DNA of 64,000 nucleotides. Origin: Lycorma delicatula. Taxonomy: Eukaryota > Arthropoda > Insecta > Hemiptera > Fulgoridae. The translations under genes and the position numbers were made by a program. The stretch spans positions 77,056,515-77,120,514 of the forward strand of contig NC_134456.1 of the NCBI RefSeq assembly GCF_047948215.1, read 5' to 3'. Below, piece by piece: positions 1 through 11,420 of this stretch (position 1 is its first letter; each line of letters starts with the position of its first letter). The notes below the pieces were generated by a model that did no database searches, was not told where the DNA came from, and worked only from the letters and a program-made list of their open reading frames with translations.

Positions 1-615
1 ACCACCAAATGTAACTACAAATAAATAAGATGCAGTTTATGTAAACAAACATATTCTACTATGAGTTCTTTTATTTTTATCTTTCACACAGGTTTTCTCA
101 CTTGTACTAAATGTCACATGGTAATGAATTGCTTACAGATTATGAAACTGACACAGATTAGGTAGTAATAATAATCTCAGTGTAAGTGATTCTGCTGAGA
201 GTACGTTTAGAGTAACATTAATAGGAATAATTTAATATTAATTTATTTATTAATAAATATTAAATATTTATTTAATTAATTAACATTAATATGAATAGTT
301 CAGGCAAAGTGGTTTATGCAAAGGAAGTAAGTGTTTTAACAACAGACTGTAATTTTCATTACATTAATATGAATAGTAATGCAACTGTTTATAAAAATAA
401 TCAAACATAAAACAAATTTTTAAACCTACACATCAAGCATGTTATTTTCAAATGCTGAAAAAAAAAAAATTTAAAGCTAAAATAAAACCACCATAAAGAT
501 TTGTTAATTATACATTCTAATAGCCACAACCATAAATAAACAGAATAAATAATTTATTCAAACCGTAACAAAACGAAGAAGTAATAAACTGAAAGAAGAA
601 CTAAACTAAAAGAAG

Positions 616-654
616 TAATAAACTGTTCCTGACATTATCAGGAACAGTTTATTA
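616..654. repeat. perfect inverted repeat, 17-bp arms
   Basis: Arms 616-632 and 638-654 are exact reverse complements around a 5-nt loop. A partial direct copy of the left arm (core GAAGTAATAAACTG) lies about 30 bp upstream, so the sequence has been both duplicated and inverted locally. Confidence 0.9.
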
Positions 655-907
655 TTTTTCTATTAATACAAAAAAAAAACTGAGGATCAAGGAAAGCAAA
701 AAAAACTGTAATCAGAGCAATATTATAAAGCACAAATTAAAAATAAGGAGAATATATTCAATATTAATACATAAATAACTATTTAAAGAGATAATAGTTA
801 ATAACATTAACTACTAAATGTTTGAGCGAGTGTAAAATAAATACACTCAAACATTGTATACAAATAAAGTATCAACAAAAGTATACTTTGTATAAACAAA
901 GTAAATT

Positions 908-961
908 TACATTTCTTTAAAGTATACTTTGTATAAACAAAGTATACTTTAAAGAAATGTA
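908..961. repeat. perfect inverted repeat, 24-bp arms
   Basis: Arms 908-931 and 938-961 pair perfectly around the 6-nt loop TATAAA. The central part is also present as a direct copy at about 877-903. Just upstream, 829-854 is a weaker hairpin with a 4-nt insertion in one arm. The run reads as repeated local copying on both strands. Confidence 0.9.
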
Positions 962-1264
962 CACTTAAACATATGATATAAAAGTATACAAAACTCACTC
1001 TTACCAATTTAGTATTTAATAACTGATCAACAGAGAAATATTCTTTCCATAAATGAATATCTTTTAAATAATTAATTTTCTTTATTAACTTGGAAATTTA
1101 TTAAAACAGAAACTATTACAAATGAGAGTATTATGCTGTGAAAAGCAAAAAAATAATTCTATTGTCTGGTTTGAAATAAGTGAGTATTGTTTGTTAGGAA
1201 TAAATTATTTTTTTAACAAATGTTGCATTTTCAAGAGTATCAATTCACAAAATAAGAATTTATA

Positions 1265-2890
1265 ATTTACTAATAATTGGTCTACATGAATTACATTTAC
1301 CAGCATCAAAGATCTTTACATCAGAATCATATTTGTATTATAAAAAAGAAACACAGACAGGACGTAATGGAATCTCAAGGAGCTCTACAAAGGCAGACCT
1401 GGGAAGAGAGTGATGAAAAGTGTTACACAGTTTGGAACAGGCTTTTTCGTCAGCTTCCAAATCCAAGTCACAATCCCCAAGAATCTCAACACTCACCCTA
1501 AAAAAAATATAAAGCATAACAAATGCCCATGCCTCCACAAATAATAAAAACAAATCTCCAAATGACTGTAAAATAACAGAAAGATTCTGAGACCTACCCG
1601 ACCACACCATAAATAACACTCTCAAAAATCACTTAAACAACTAATCAGAGTTTTCAAAGCACAATAGACAATGAAAGATACCAAAACATCATACATAAAT
1701 GGATCACCCAAAAGAGAACAAATGATAACTGACAGATGCTCATCAATCTCTGCAGAAACCACAACCTAATCTCAAAATCCACATATTTCAAGAGAAAATC
1801 TCAAGAACTCCAAACCTGGAAACACCCTGACTATACTATAGGAGAATGGCAATTAGATCATGTCTTCAATTTTTTTTCTGGGCACACAATGAGGTGTCAT
1901 TATCAGCGTCCAGACACAAAAATTACCAAAGTAAATGATTAAAAATTAACAATTAAGATTTACCTTAAAAATTAAAATGATGTAAAATGCCTATGCAGAA
2001 TGCTAAGTTTGAAATAATAACATGCCTTCATGGACAAACATCAACACAAAGAGATCTATAATGTAAAAGTCCTTTGAGTAGACACCGGTTCAGATCACTA
2101 CGTAGTTAAAATTAAAATCTAGTAAAACAAAGAAAAGAAACCATCTGAACCCTAAAGAAAATAAAAAGACAACACCATAAAGATACACTGAATCAATAGA
2201 AGAATTAAAAAAATGCAGTCAGAGACTACCACAAAACTTTCAGAAAAACAACTCCAGAAGTATGAACCTCCAACTCTACTAATGGAGGATGAAAATCATA
2301 ACCTGGCCCATAACAATAAAGACAATGTGGTAATCCTAGCTAAATATTTCAACAAACTCCTAAATTGTTAATATCCAACAGAACTCCTAAACTTTGACAC
2401 CAGTACCCCAATAACAACACCACCACGAAACATCAACCCTTCCCCACAATAAATAAATCTACCAAGCACTGGGTGAGATAACAAATTACAAAGTGGCCGG
2501 AGAAGATCAGACCTTTGTAGATATCTGGAACATGCAAAACACAAGCAAAAATTGGTCTTCATCATCAGTTTGCCAACAAATGAATCAAACAACTACCAGT
2601 GGACAACTACTGGATGACAGCGTACTGGTAGTTCTTTGATCCCTTATCCATCCACTACACAAAACTGCGGACAAAACAGGCCCTAACAACTACAGAGGAA
2701 TCTCACTCCTAGACACAACATACAAAATTCGTTTAAGTATCATCCTCAAAAGGATCGGTTTACAACTCGAGAAAGAACTAGGAGAATACGAGGTAGGTTT
2801 CAGAACCTGAAGGGCTGTCCAGACCAGATCATGAATCTCAAGCTAATAACGGATTACAACAGAAAAAAAATCTTATGTGGACACAACATG
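1265..2890 (+). pseudogene. LINE fragment A (apurinic endonuclease plus start of RT)
   Basis: Decayed non-LTR retrotransposon in sense orientation, shifting between frames. Around 1525-1560 it encodes N-A-H-A-S-T-N-N-K, the conserved strand of an AP-endonuclease domain (usually NAHAPT). At 1736-1890 there is T-W-K-H-P-D followed by Q-L-D-H-V-F, equivalent to the TW.(S)PDG...QIDH block. Near 2085 there is a (S)DHY-like segment. At about 2680-2830 the RT N-terminal motif N-Y-R-G-I-S-L-L and a Q..GFR-like block appear. It stops near 2890, before the catalytic RT motifs. It is the same family as the copies at 10771-11400 and 28790-30203. Many stops and frameshifts show it is old. The clade (CR1/Jockey/I group) is not resolved. 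Confidence 0.7.
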
Positions 2891-3292
2891 AATTCCTTGT
2901 ATAACTATTAAATTACATATACACATTTAAAAAAAATGAGAAGTACATAAAATTTTATTTCATTAATAACTTATTGAATTCTAATTTATCGTAAAACCTT
3001 TTTTACAATCACAGGTTAATAATTACTAATAAATCAAACATGACCTTCATTTATACAATTAACAATACAATTGGTATAATTAACTGTTAATAATGAACTT
3101 TTAACAACATCATTTTTTGTATATGTTAATGATGAATTAAATAGGAGGATGAAGTGCATTGAACGAGTACTGCAATAAAACTTTACTCGACAAGAAAAGA
3201 AGACCAAGGAAAGAATAAAAAGATTACGAGAGGATGATGAATATAAAGAGAGAGAAAATTTAAAAACCATTATATAACATAATGTCGTATAA
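2891..3292. other. AT-rich spacer between two LINE fragments
   Basis: No motif, repeat terminus or exon seen. The minus-strand open frame at 3034-3270 is low complexity and probably fortuitous. Confidence 0.5.
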
Positions 3293-4254
3293 TACTTCTG
3301 TTCTGCTATATGCTGCCCTGTCTGGGGTGCAGCAGTGAGAGTCAGAAGGAACCAGGTACGTTGGCAGAGCGTTCATTGACGCACATTGTTGGGAGTCATA
3401 GCAGGATATAGAACAATGTCATACAGTTTTGAGTGTGTGTTGGCCTCAGTTTTGCCAATCGATCTGCAGATTAGGGAGGGTGATGCTGCTAGGACTAAGA
3501 GATTAATTACTGATTTAGATACTTGGACGAAAAGAAAAACATGGGGAGACGAACTTCTTTACTACACAAATGCTTTCCGAGCACGGGACATTTGAACATT
3601 ACCTCAACAGATTTGGTAGACGTGATTCTCCCTGTTGCATGTTTTGCAGCAGAGAGGACACAGTAGAGCACACCATATTTAATATGAAGAATGGCACTTA
3701 TGGCGAATCCAAGCAGGTATTGAAAGATTAAGGCCTGAGAACCTGGTGTCTTTCATGCTGGCCTCAGAGGATAACTGGAGGGCTTTTGACGTGCTTTCAA
3801 TAAAAGTGTTACACGCTAAGGACGCTGAGGGGAGACATCGTGGCTTTAGTGTAGGGAATAGTGGACAGTCCCATCCACGAAGGCCAGCATGCCCAGGTGT
3901 GCCGGTTCTGGTGAACGGGTGGGGACTCTGGGACTGGGGTAGGTAAAATACTAGGACTGGAAAATAAAAGACCGAGACCCAGCCACCGGATGGGGTTCTG
4001 GGAACGACATAGTCAGGCTTGGTTCCCTTCCCCGACGGTTACAGGTTGGCACAATTTAAGACCAAGGCCCAGTCCCTGGGGGGAGAACAACATAGTCGGG
4101 CCAGGTTACCCCCTCCTGGGGATTGTAGGCAGACAAAGGGAGAAAAGATCCAACCAGGAGGCCAACTGCCAGTGGGTGGGGAGTCCCTTTCAGAGTTTAA
4201 GGATGCTTCTCTGGGCCAAGTTTTACTTAACTGTATGACCGGCTCAGGGGAGTA
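3293..4254 (+). pseudogene. R1-like LINE, 3' end fragment (end of ORF2 and 3' UTR)
   Basis: Reads V-L-L-Y-A-A-P-V-W near 3300, then G-V-I-A-G-Y-R-T-M-S (3389-3420), the usual V...YRTVS segment after the RT domain in R1/Loa-group LINEs. A Cys-His cluster follows (C-C-M-F-C near 3630, then E-H-T-I-F, then E-W-H-L-W), which is the C-terminal zinc knuckle of these elements. The block L-R-P-E-N-L-V-S-F-M-L (3738-3770) continues that region. Frameshifts break it near 3600 and 3690. Positions 3850-4250 are unusually GC-rich for this window and fit the 3' UTR. The 5' end is truncated as in normal LINE insertions. The 3' edge abuts the truncated BEL 5' LTR without poly(A), suggesting a deletion joined them. 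Confidence 0.7.
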
Positions 4255-4261
4255 GGCTTCA

Positions 4262-4454
4262 AGATCAATCGGCTTCAAGCTGCCGAATAGAAGTGTACGT
4301 GCAACTGCAGTGTTCAGTTAATAATGCTTAAACAGATTATAATTTATACATTACAATTACCATTATTCATATAAGTCATTTTTATGCAATAAAAATAAAA
4401 CCGTATTTCATAAATTCAATTGAACTTTATTTGGGATTAGTTTATTCCGTAACA
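4262..4454 (+). repeat. BEL 5' LTR (5'-truncated) and primer-binding region
   Basis: Aligns by eye with 10582-10770: shared blocks include GTGTTCAGTTAATA, ATTCATATAA and CAATAAAAATAAA (poly(A) signal). It ends ...TAACA at 4454. The following GTGCCAAAAACCAGGAAC (4461-4478) resembles a mutated BEL primer-binding site. Confidence 0.8.
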
Positions 4455-5084
4455 TTTTTTGTGCCAAAAACCAGGAACAGAAGATTCATCTCGTTTTAGA
4501 AAATTCACATATCAGATCAAATATCACAACTGGAAATTCAGACACTCATCGTGTGATCATTTGTACCTTACATAAACGTATTCATTTTCTCTTCCATTCA
4601 ATCACTTCATTTTATTCAGAATTTTATCCTTTTATAAATTTATGCTACACATTTCCATGCAACTTTTATTATATTCGTATATATATAACTTATGTAATTT
4701 TCAATTGAAGCGTATATACCATTGGAATTTAAAATATTCTACATCAAAGGAAGAGATAAATATTTTATTTTGATTAATGAAGTCATTAGCACTGTGAAGC
4801 CAAATGAAGATAATGTACACACTTACGCATGACATTTATATTTTCTTATCGCATTCGAACCTCAACCTAATACAGATAAGGAATAAAGCTGCATAATTAT
4901 TCTCGTATCTGAATAATAAAGTAGATGAATCATAATTAATTATACTTATCTCATTAAATTAAAATGTAATCGAAATTATTTCTAATTTGGGTGCCTATTA
5001 AATTTATTCTAATAAAACTGTGTACATATTACACATGTTGTTAAATTCATATTTACGTGTATAAATAATATTATTATTTCATTT

Positions 5085-6420
5085 TAAGTTTTGTTTGTTT
5101 TTTGAATTACTAATTAAAATTACTAAATTAGACATATTGATTGCCCAAAGGGGTCGAATTAAGGGAAATCTAACAAGACTTCAAACATTTTTAAACAAAT
5201 ACTTAATAAACCCTACATCATTGGCTGAAATAAATTTACGATTAAACAAATCAAAGGAACTCTACTTGATCAATTTAACCTAATTCAAAACGAAATTGAC
5301 GATCGCTATATTGAAGATGGACACGAGGCACAGATTACGGAGACCAAAAGGACAGACTTCGAAAATAAATTTTATAACGTTATTAGTCAAGCTGAAAACA
5401 TAATCTCTTCCTCCATCTGCCAAAATACCAGTGCTAATAGCCTGACACTCACAGTAGAATCCCAAACAGCTACTCAACTAAGGCTTCCTCAAATGAGCAT
5501 TCTGACCTTTTCTGCTTTGTATGAAGGTTGGTCACCATTCAAGGAAATGTTTTCTGTTACTATTGACAAAAACAGTGGAGTAGATAATGTACATAACTGT
5601 ATTGCCTGCATCAGTCATTGAAGGGTGGTGATGCGGCTAAAATCATTGATGTAGTTGATTTGACATCTCAAAATTACACGGATGCTTGGAAACTGCTGGA
5701 AAACAGATACCCAAAACGAAAGGGTCATAGTTGATTGACACATAAAGGCAATTTTTAATCAACCAAAATATCGAAAAGGATTCCAGCGCTTCACTTAGAC
5801 ATCTTCTTGATGATACAACAGCGCATTTGAAAGCACTATCCATTTTAAAAAACCAGTAGAAAGTTGGGATACTTTATAATACATTTATTGGATTATTGGA
5901 TTAACTGAATTATTATTTATTGGATTACAACACTAATAAGGAATGGCAATTAAAAGCAGAACCAAATAAGGTTCCAACATACAAGGAATTCTCTGATTTT
6001 CTACATAAGAGATGTCATATGCTATAAGTAGTGGCTAGTAGCAGCAAGAGACCTGTCCAGAGCCCGTCTTTCACCATTGCAAAATCATCATCAAATCACT
6101 TTCTAAAATCAAATCTGAACAAAAATCATAATTTTCCCAAACCAAGCAACAAATATACTTATCACTGAGAAACAATCACATTCCACTAATATTAAATGTG
6201 TAATATGCAGATTAGAACACAAGATATTCAATTGTCCCACCTTCATTAAAATGAGCACAGGTGAAAGAAAGTTAAGCAACTAAACTTCTGCATCAATTGT
6301 CTTTGTCCTGGACACTTGAAAGGGTATTACAAGGTACTAGGCATGTGCAAAACTTGTGGTCAAACTCACAATTCTCTGTTGAATTCATCAGCTTCAGATT
6401 CACAAAAAATGTCTGGTAAT
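5085..6420 (+). pseudogene. BEL gag, broken
   Basis: Segments of a BEL capsid protein in shifting frames. At 5290-5590 the frame reads through a typical gag start ending in L-P-K/Q-M-x-I-x-x-F-x-A-L-Y-E-G-W-S-P-F-K-E-M-F-type sequence, the hallmark F-x-G-x-x-x-x-W-x-x-F-x-D-x-F region. At 5770-6010 it continues through V-E-S-W-D-T-L and Y-K-E-F-S-D-F-L. A nucleocapsid zinc knuckle is visible at 6285-6375: C-I-N-C, G-H-L-K-G-Y-Y-K, C-K-T-C-G. At least four frameshifts or stops interrupt it. In life it would form the particle shell and package the element RNA. Confidence 0.75.
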
Positions 6421-6539
6421 ATGGAAGTAGTAAACTCTAAACCACACTCTTCAAGTGAACCTGTAGGACATTTATCTCATACAATGACAAGTGAAAATAG
6501 ACAAGTGTTACTTCCCACAGCTGTTGTACAAATTGCTGA

Positions 6540-6850
6540 TAAATCGGCAATTACAATTCATGTTGTGTGCTTCTGGACACAGGTTCTTCGATTCATACCA
6601 TGACTGAATTTCTTTGTCAACAACTCAAAGTTCCAAAATTTAAGAGTGGGATTCCAATCAGTGGCACTGGTTCAGTAAACGCAAATGCAAGTCATTGTGT
6701 CACAACAGTGATGAAATCTCGCTACTCAAATTTTAAGGCTCAACTGGATTTCCATATTCTACCAAAAATTACACAATCATTACCAATAAACATCTCAGAT
6801 TGGAACCTGCTAGAAAAATATTTTTCCAGCAGATCCTTTGTTCTATGAAT
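6540..6850 (+). pseudogene. BEL aspartic protease, broken
   Basis: The frame at 6567-6848 starts V/M-L-L-D-T-G-S-S, the retroviral-type aspartic protease active site, and continues into F-L-C-Q-Q-L and G-T-G-S, as in BEL proteases, which cut the Gag-Pol polyprotein. The end of the domain is disturbed by a 26-bp near-perfect palindrome at 6807-6832 (one mismatched pair), which reads as the same residues in both directions (L-L-E-K-Y-F-S-S on either strand). Confidence 0.75.
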
Positions 6851-7870
6851 CTCAACGAATTGATATGTTAATTGGAGCAAAAATATTTTATGACTTATTG
6901 TGTGTAGGGCAGTTTCACTTGAAACACAGTTCTCAAGTACTTCAGAAAACGACTGACTCTTGGTTGGGTGATCTCTGGTGCTACCCCCAAGTCTACCAAA
7001 AAATAATACAAATGCCCAATGTTGTATTACTACTATTGAAAACATTGACAAACAATTATAATCATTTTAGGAAATTTAGAAAAAACCATTACAAAGATAA
7101 AGAAACATTCTTTACAGGTGAAGATGCCTTATGTAAAGAACACTACTCCAACACTGTGCTGATAAATCAAGGACGTTTTGTCGTAACTTTACCTGTAAAA
7201 TCTAACATTAGTGATCTGGAAAGTTCGAGTGAAAGAGCACTCAGATGATTTTATCAGCTTGAAAAAAGATTGCAGAAGAATCAAACACTCAAGGATCAAT
7301 ACGTAAACTTTATGGGAGAATACATAAGACTTGGCCATATGAAAAACAATTACCAAAAATACAATTACAAATCCTTCATATTTTATACAACAAGAAAATT
7401 TTGCATGGTATTTGATGCATCCTGCAAAACTCATACAAACATATCATTCGACTGTATAAGCATTGGTCCAGTAGTACAAGACGATTTAATTTCTCATGTG
7501 ACGAGATTCAAAAAGCACAGAATCATTATGACTGTAGACATAGAAAAAATGTGTCGCCAGATATTAGTGGAGCCGCAAGACAAATTTGCAGCTTATCTTT
7601 TGGAGAAGTGATCCATGTCTCCCATTACACATAAATTAATTACCCTTACATACGGAATAGCCTTAGATCCATATTTGGCAATGAAATCATTACAATTACG
7701 TGCTACAGAATATCACCAGCCTTATTTTGAAGGAGCATCTGCAGCATTATCTGATTTTTATGCTGATGATATCATGACTGAAGCAGAGTATCTTGAAGAA
7801 GTTATCAAGATACAAACTCAATTAAGCAGATATTTAAAAATGGATGCTTTCCGCTGAGAAAATGGCATTC
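6838..7870 (+). pseudogene. BEL reverse transcriptase, broken
   Basis: Three adjoining frames. 6838-7248 has a BEL RT lead-in including G-R-F-V-V-T-L-P, the motif just upstream of the RT palm. 7270-7611 contains C-M-V-F-D-A-S (usually R.VFDAS) and M-T-V-D-I-E-K-M-(F/C)-(R)-Q-I-L, the block with the first catalytic aspartate. 7615-7857 contains F-Y-A-D-D-I-M-T with the second and third aspartates intact. Stops near 7246 and 7609 split the domain. Its original job was copying element RNA into cDNA. Catalytic residues are conserved but the frame is not. Confidence 0.8.
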
Positions 7871-8239
7871 TAACAATTATCAACTATTACAGAATCTCTC
7901 CAGTGAAGAAATAGAAACTGAAAAGGTTTACAATGTCAATCAGGATGACACAGTAAAAACTTTAGAACTACATTGGAACCCACAGTGTGATATGTTTCAT
8001 TTTGTCGTGCACCTTGAGGACAGAAGCTGTCAACATTCTCAAAAAAGTTAATACTTTCACAAATGTCCAAAATTTTTTATCCACTTGGATTAATTGGCCC
8101 TGTAGTTTTAATTGCAAAAATTCTCTAATAGGATCTATGGCAGCTCACATTAAATTGGGATGAAAGTGTAACACTTCATATACAAAACAAGTGGCATACT
8201 GTAAGAAATTCATTTACAACAGTCAACAATTTAACAATA

Positions 8240-8752
8240 CCTAGATATATTCATGGTAGAACAGATAACAATTTACAATTACACACATTCTCAGATGCAT
8301 CAGAAAAAGGTTACAGTGCATGTGTATATATCAGGAGTGAAGATGGTCAAAGTAATGTCAAAACAATGTTGATATGTTCAAAGTCTAGAGTCGCCCCTTT
8401 AAAAAGGTTAACCTTCCCACAGTTAGAATTAGGTAGAGCCACTTTGGCTGCTGAATTATCATACAAAACAAGTGTATCTTTAAAACTGAACTTAAACAAT
8501 CAATACTATTGGTCAGATTCAAAAATCATTTTAACATGGATAAAGCCATCTTCCACCAATTGGAATGTGTTTATAGCAAACCGCATTGAAAAGATTCAAG
8601 AAATTTCAGGCCCTGATGAATTGGATCATATAAGAGGTGACGACAATCCTGCTAACATGGCTTCACGAGGAGTTTCAACAGAACAGTTGTTAAAGTTAAC
8701 ATTATGGTGGCATGGACCAGCGTGGTTGTCAGATCCTTCCACATGGCAGTAA
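8240..8752 (+). pseudogene. BEL RNase H region, broken
   Basis: At 8280-8360 the frame reads T-F-S-D-A-S-E-K-G, the first acidic residue of the RNase H fold. 8366-8752 gives S-K-S-R-V-A-P, F-P-Q-L-E-L (usually IPRLEL), and Y-Y-W-S-D-S-K-I-I-L-T-W-I, carrying the other acidic residues (E, D). It continues to the BEL-specific N-P-A-N-M-A-S-R-G and W-W-H-G-P-A-W-L. This is the best-preserved open frame of the element (128 codons). Confidence 0.85.
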
Positions 8753-8779
8753 TCACTGGATTTGAAGTTCTATGAAGAA

Positions 8780-10288
8780 GACATACCTGAATGAAGGTCT
8801 ATGCATCCGTTAATGTGATCACTTTCGATGAAGATCTGATTTGCAGTTATTCATATCTTGTTAGGCTTAAGCGCATAATAGAATACATTCTTCATTTCAT
8901 AAATAATGCAAAACTGAAAGATCACAGTTTAAGAACAAGTGGATTATTACAAACTAATGAATTAGATCAAGCCATGGTCACTCTTGTCAAGACAGTTTAA
9001 AAAGGACATTCAGTGATGAGAACAATCAGCTAAAAAATGGCAAGGAATTGAGCACACATAACAAGCTCTTATCCCTGTGCCCATTTACTGACAAAGATGA
9101 TGTTATCAGAGTTGGTGGTCAAATACATAATTCAGATTCAAGCTACTATAAAAAACAACCTGCTGTTCTTCCACATAATCATCACTTCACGAAACTGGTT
9201 GCAAAACATGAGCACATTAAACAGTTACATTCAGGACCACAAGGATTACTTGCTTCACTTACGCATATAACACATTCATGAACAAATAGTTCATGAATGT
9301 GTTATATGCTTCAGAGTAAAACCAAGGTGCATTTAACAACAAATGGGAGATTTTCCTGCCGAAAGAGTGCCACTGTCTAGATCATTTCTTACAGTCGGAG
9401 TGGACTACTGTGGACCAATTGAAATTCTGACATCACACAGACAAGGATCTAAAACAATCAAGGGGTACATTTCATTATTTGTTTATATGACCACAAAAGC
9501 TATTCACTTGGAGCTTGTTCAAAAATTAACCACCAAATCCTTGTTGGCAGCGTTACAATGCTTTACATCATGGAGAGGAAAATACTCTAAAATATTCAGT
9601 ATCATCGCAAAGAATTTTGTTGGAGCCTCACACGAATTAAACTAACTTTTATCATCAAGAACACATCATGAAACAATACATGATACCCTCGCCGAAGACA
9701 ATATTACCTGGAAATTCACTCCTCCCAGATCTCCTTATTTTGGAGGACTATGGGAAGCCAGAGTAAAATCTGTAATACATCTGTTGCTAAGAACAATTAG
9801 GAAGGCATCACTAACATACGAAGAATTATACACGATTTTATGCAGACTAGAAAGTTGTTTAAATTCCCGTCCATTAACTTACCGTTCTTCTGATTCTTCA
9901 GACCTTTTCCCTTTAACCCCTGGGCATTTTCTAATATGTCAGCCACTCACCACAATTCCAGAAACACATGTTCCGGAGATCAGCATTAACCGCCTCAGTA
10001 GATGGCAATGCATCAATCAACTAACCATGCAATTCTGGAAACGATGGCATAAAGAATAAATCAGTGAACTTCAGCAACGTTTAAATGGAAGACTACATCA
10101 AAAAATCTTCAAGTTGGTACTGTAGTTATCATTTATGAGGATAACACTCCTACTCTACAATGGAGACTAAGTCATGTAATAGAAATAGTGGAGGATTCAA
10201 ATGGTAACATTAGAGTTGTCATGGTAAAGACTCAAACAAAAACATTAAAAAGAAGTATTACAAAGGTGATCCAACTTCCAAACATTGA
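8780..10288 (+). pseudogene. BEL integrase, broken
   Basis: The N-terminal zinc-binding half is at 9048-9340 (H-N-H-H, H-I-K-Q-L-H, then H-E-C-V-I-C), interrupted by the palindrome at 9263-9309. The core frame 9343-9645 gives V-D-Y-C-G-P-I (first catalytic Asp) and A-K-N-F-V-G-A; the preceding S-D-N of active elements has become S-I-I, so the second Asp is lost. After a frameshift the third motif appears at 9720-9790 (T-P-P-R-S-P-Y-F-G-G-L-W-E, catalytic Glu). The C-terminal part at 9784-10059 has L-N-S-R-P-L-T-Y, L-T-P-G-H-F-L and W-K-R-W. The frame ends at a stop at 10288-10290. Confidence 0.8.
9263..9309. repeat. perfect 21-bp inverted repeat inside the integrase
   Basis: Arms 9263-9283 and 9289-9309, loop AAATA. 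The right arm encodes the conserved V-H-E-C-V-I-C segment, so the right arm is ancestral and the left arm is a reverse-complement copy that replaced original integrase codons. Confidence 0.9.
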
Positions 10289-10290
10289 TT

Positions 10291-10507
10291 AGACAGAATT
10301 TAGGTGGTGTCAATATAATATTGATATTAATGTTTTAGTATAATATTGATAATAATCCACTTTTTCATATATTTTGTATTTCCTGATTTTTTTAAATATT
10401 TTCATTTGTTTTACATATTTTGTTCAATTTTGTGTTCTTTAGATTTAATTTTCTTTTATTCATTTTTTTTGAGGTTGAAAATGGGTTGTTTTCAAGGTGG
10501 GTGGGAA
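10291..10507 (+). other. BEL 3' untranslated region and polypurine tract
   Basis: AT-rich tail with repeated TAATATTGAT units (10310-10350), ending in a purine-rich run at about 10493-10507 that would prime plus-strand synthesis directly before the LTR. Confidence 0.6.
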
Positions 10508-10770
10508 TGTTTGTAGAATAAACATATGTTTTTGGTTGCGTGTCAGCTTGTAGTGGGGACTGAACGGTGCAGGTCAGTTGGCTTCAAGTCGAGCTGCCGA
10601 GTAGAAATGTAAATGCAACTGCAGTGTTCAGTTAATACATGCTTTGACAGGATTATAATCTATGCAGTACAATTACCGTTATTCATATAATTTATTTTTA
10701 TACAATAAAAATAAAGCATTATTTCATAAACTCAATTGAACTTTACTTGGGAGTAGTTCATTCCCTAAAA
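10508..10770 (+). repeat. BEL 3' LTR
   Basis: Starts TGTTTGTAG and ends ...TTCCCTAAAA, against ...TTCCGTAACA in the 5' copy, so the canonical CA end is mutated. It contains the AATAAA signal near 10706. Visible divergence from the 5' LTR (roughly one difference in eight bases by eye) indicates an old insertion. Confidence 0.8.
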
Positions 10771-11420
10771 TGCCCATACCCCACTAACAATAAAAACAAA
10801 TCTCCAAAAGACCGTAAAAACAGAAAGTTTCTGAGATCTACTCGACCAGACCATAAATAACATCCTCAAAAATCACAATGAACAACTAATCAGAGTCTTC
10901 AAGGCACAATAGACAAAGAAAGAATATACTGAAACATCATCACAGAAAATGAATCCCTATTAAAATTTCTAAAACTCTTGGACTACATTCCAAACTAATA
11001 AACATGATAAAACTGACCCTCACAAACACTAAGTCATAAGTGAAATTCAGAGGCGAACTCTTGGAACCACTTTAGATCAAAGTGAGAATGATCACCTTGG
11101 AACAAGGCACTGTTACAATTCAACTGCACTCTGGAAATGGTAATGAGGATTTTAAAGATAAAATTAAATGAAAAAATTAAGGACAAAAAACTCACTTTAC
11201 ACTCACATGAAAGAAAGTCACAACACAATCATTTCCAATACCAGAAAGAGCATGGAGATTGGAACGTGTAAAAAAGTACTGGGAGGGCCACAAAGCCTTT
11301 GAACAAACAAAACAGTCCCAAAACCAAACAGACTCTTCAAAGAGACTTGGATAATGGACTGCTAAAGTGATCCAATGTGGTCATAAAAGATGAAAAAATA
11401 AAAACGATACATAAAAAGCA
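10771..11420 (+). pseudogene. LINE fragment B (same family as A), internally deleted
   Basis: Starts exactly at the BEL 3' LTR edge with N-A-H-T-P-T-N-N-K, the same endonuclease strand as in fragment A. After about 200 bp it jumps to the RT palm region (L-T-L-T-N-T-K, then V-K-F-R-G-E at 11035-11060), matching codons 37-51 of the intact frame at 28931. It ends near 11395 with a 3' terminus shared with the element at 30203 (TAAAGTGATCCA.TGTGGTC.TAAAA). The middle of the element is deleted. No clean poly(A) remains. Confidence 0.65.

Larger units (their letters stand above)
1..1264. other. AT-rich intron sequence (intron 3 of the MROH1-like gene)
   Basis: Very AT-rich DNA without a recognisable exon or transposon domain. 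It should belong to the third intron of the minus-strand MROH1-like gene, because exon 3 lies at 12214-12417 and no further exon is visible to the left. Two strong hairpins (616-654 and 908-961) stand out. The short open frames here look like chance frames over those repeats. Confidence 0.6.
4262..10770 (+). mobile_element. BEL/Pao LTR retrotransposon, degenerate, both LTRs partly kept
   Basis: A 6.5-kb element in plus orientation. The last about 190 bp of the 5' LTR (4262-4454) match the end of the 3' LTR (10508-10770). Between them, in the correct order, are gag, CCHC knuckles, DTG aspartic protease, RT with F-Y-A-D-D, RNase H and integrase, ending in a stop at 10288. The element is peppered with stops and frameshifts, so it is dead. 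A polypurine stretch (AAGGTGGGTGGGAA) sits directly before the 3' LTR. The first about 75 bp of the 5' LTR are missing where it meets the R1-like fragment, so no target duplication can be checked. Confidence 0.9.

Noticed and set aside
4039..4278. Proline-rich minus-strand frame and overlapping plus-strand frames
   Set aside because: Caused by the GC-rich 3' UTR of the R1-like fragment; three frames are open at once.
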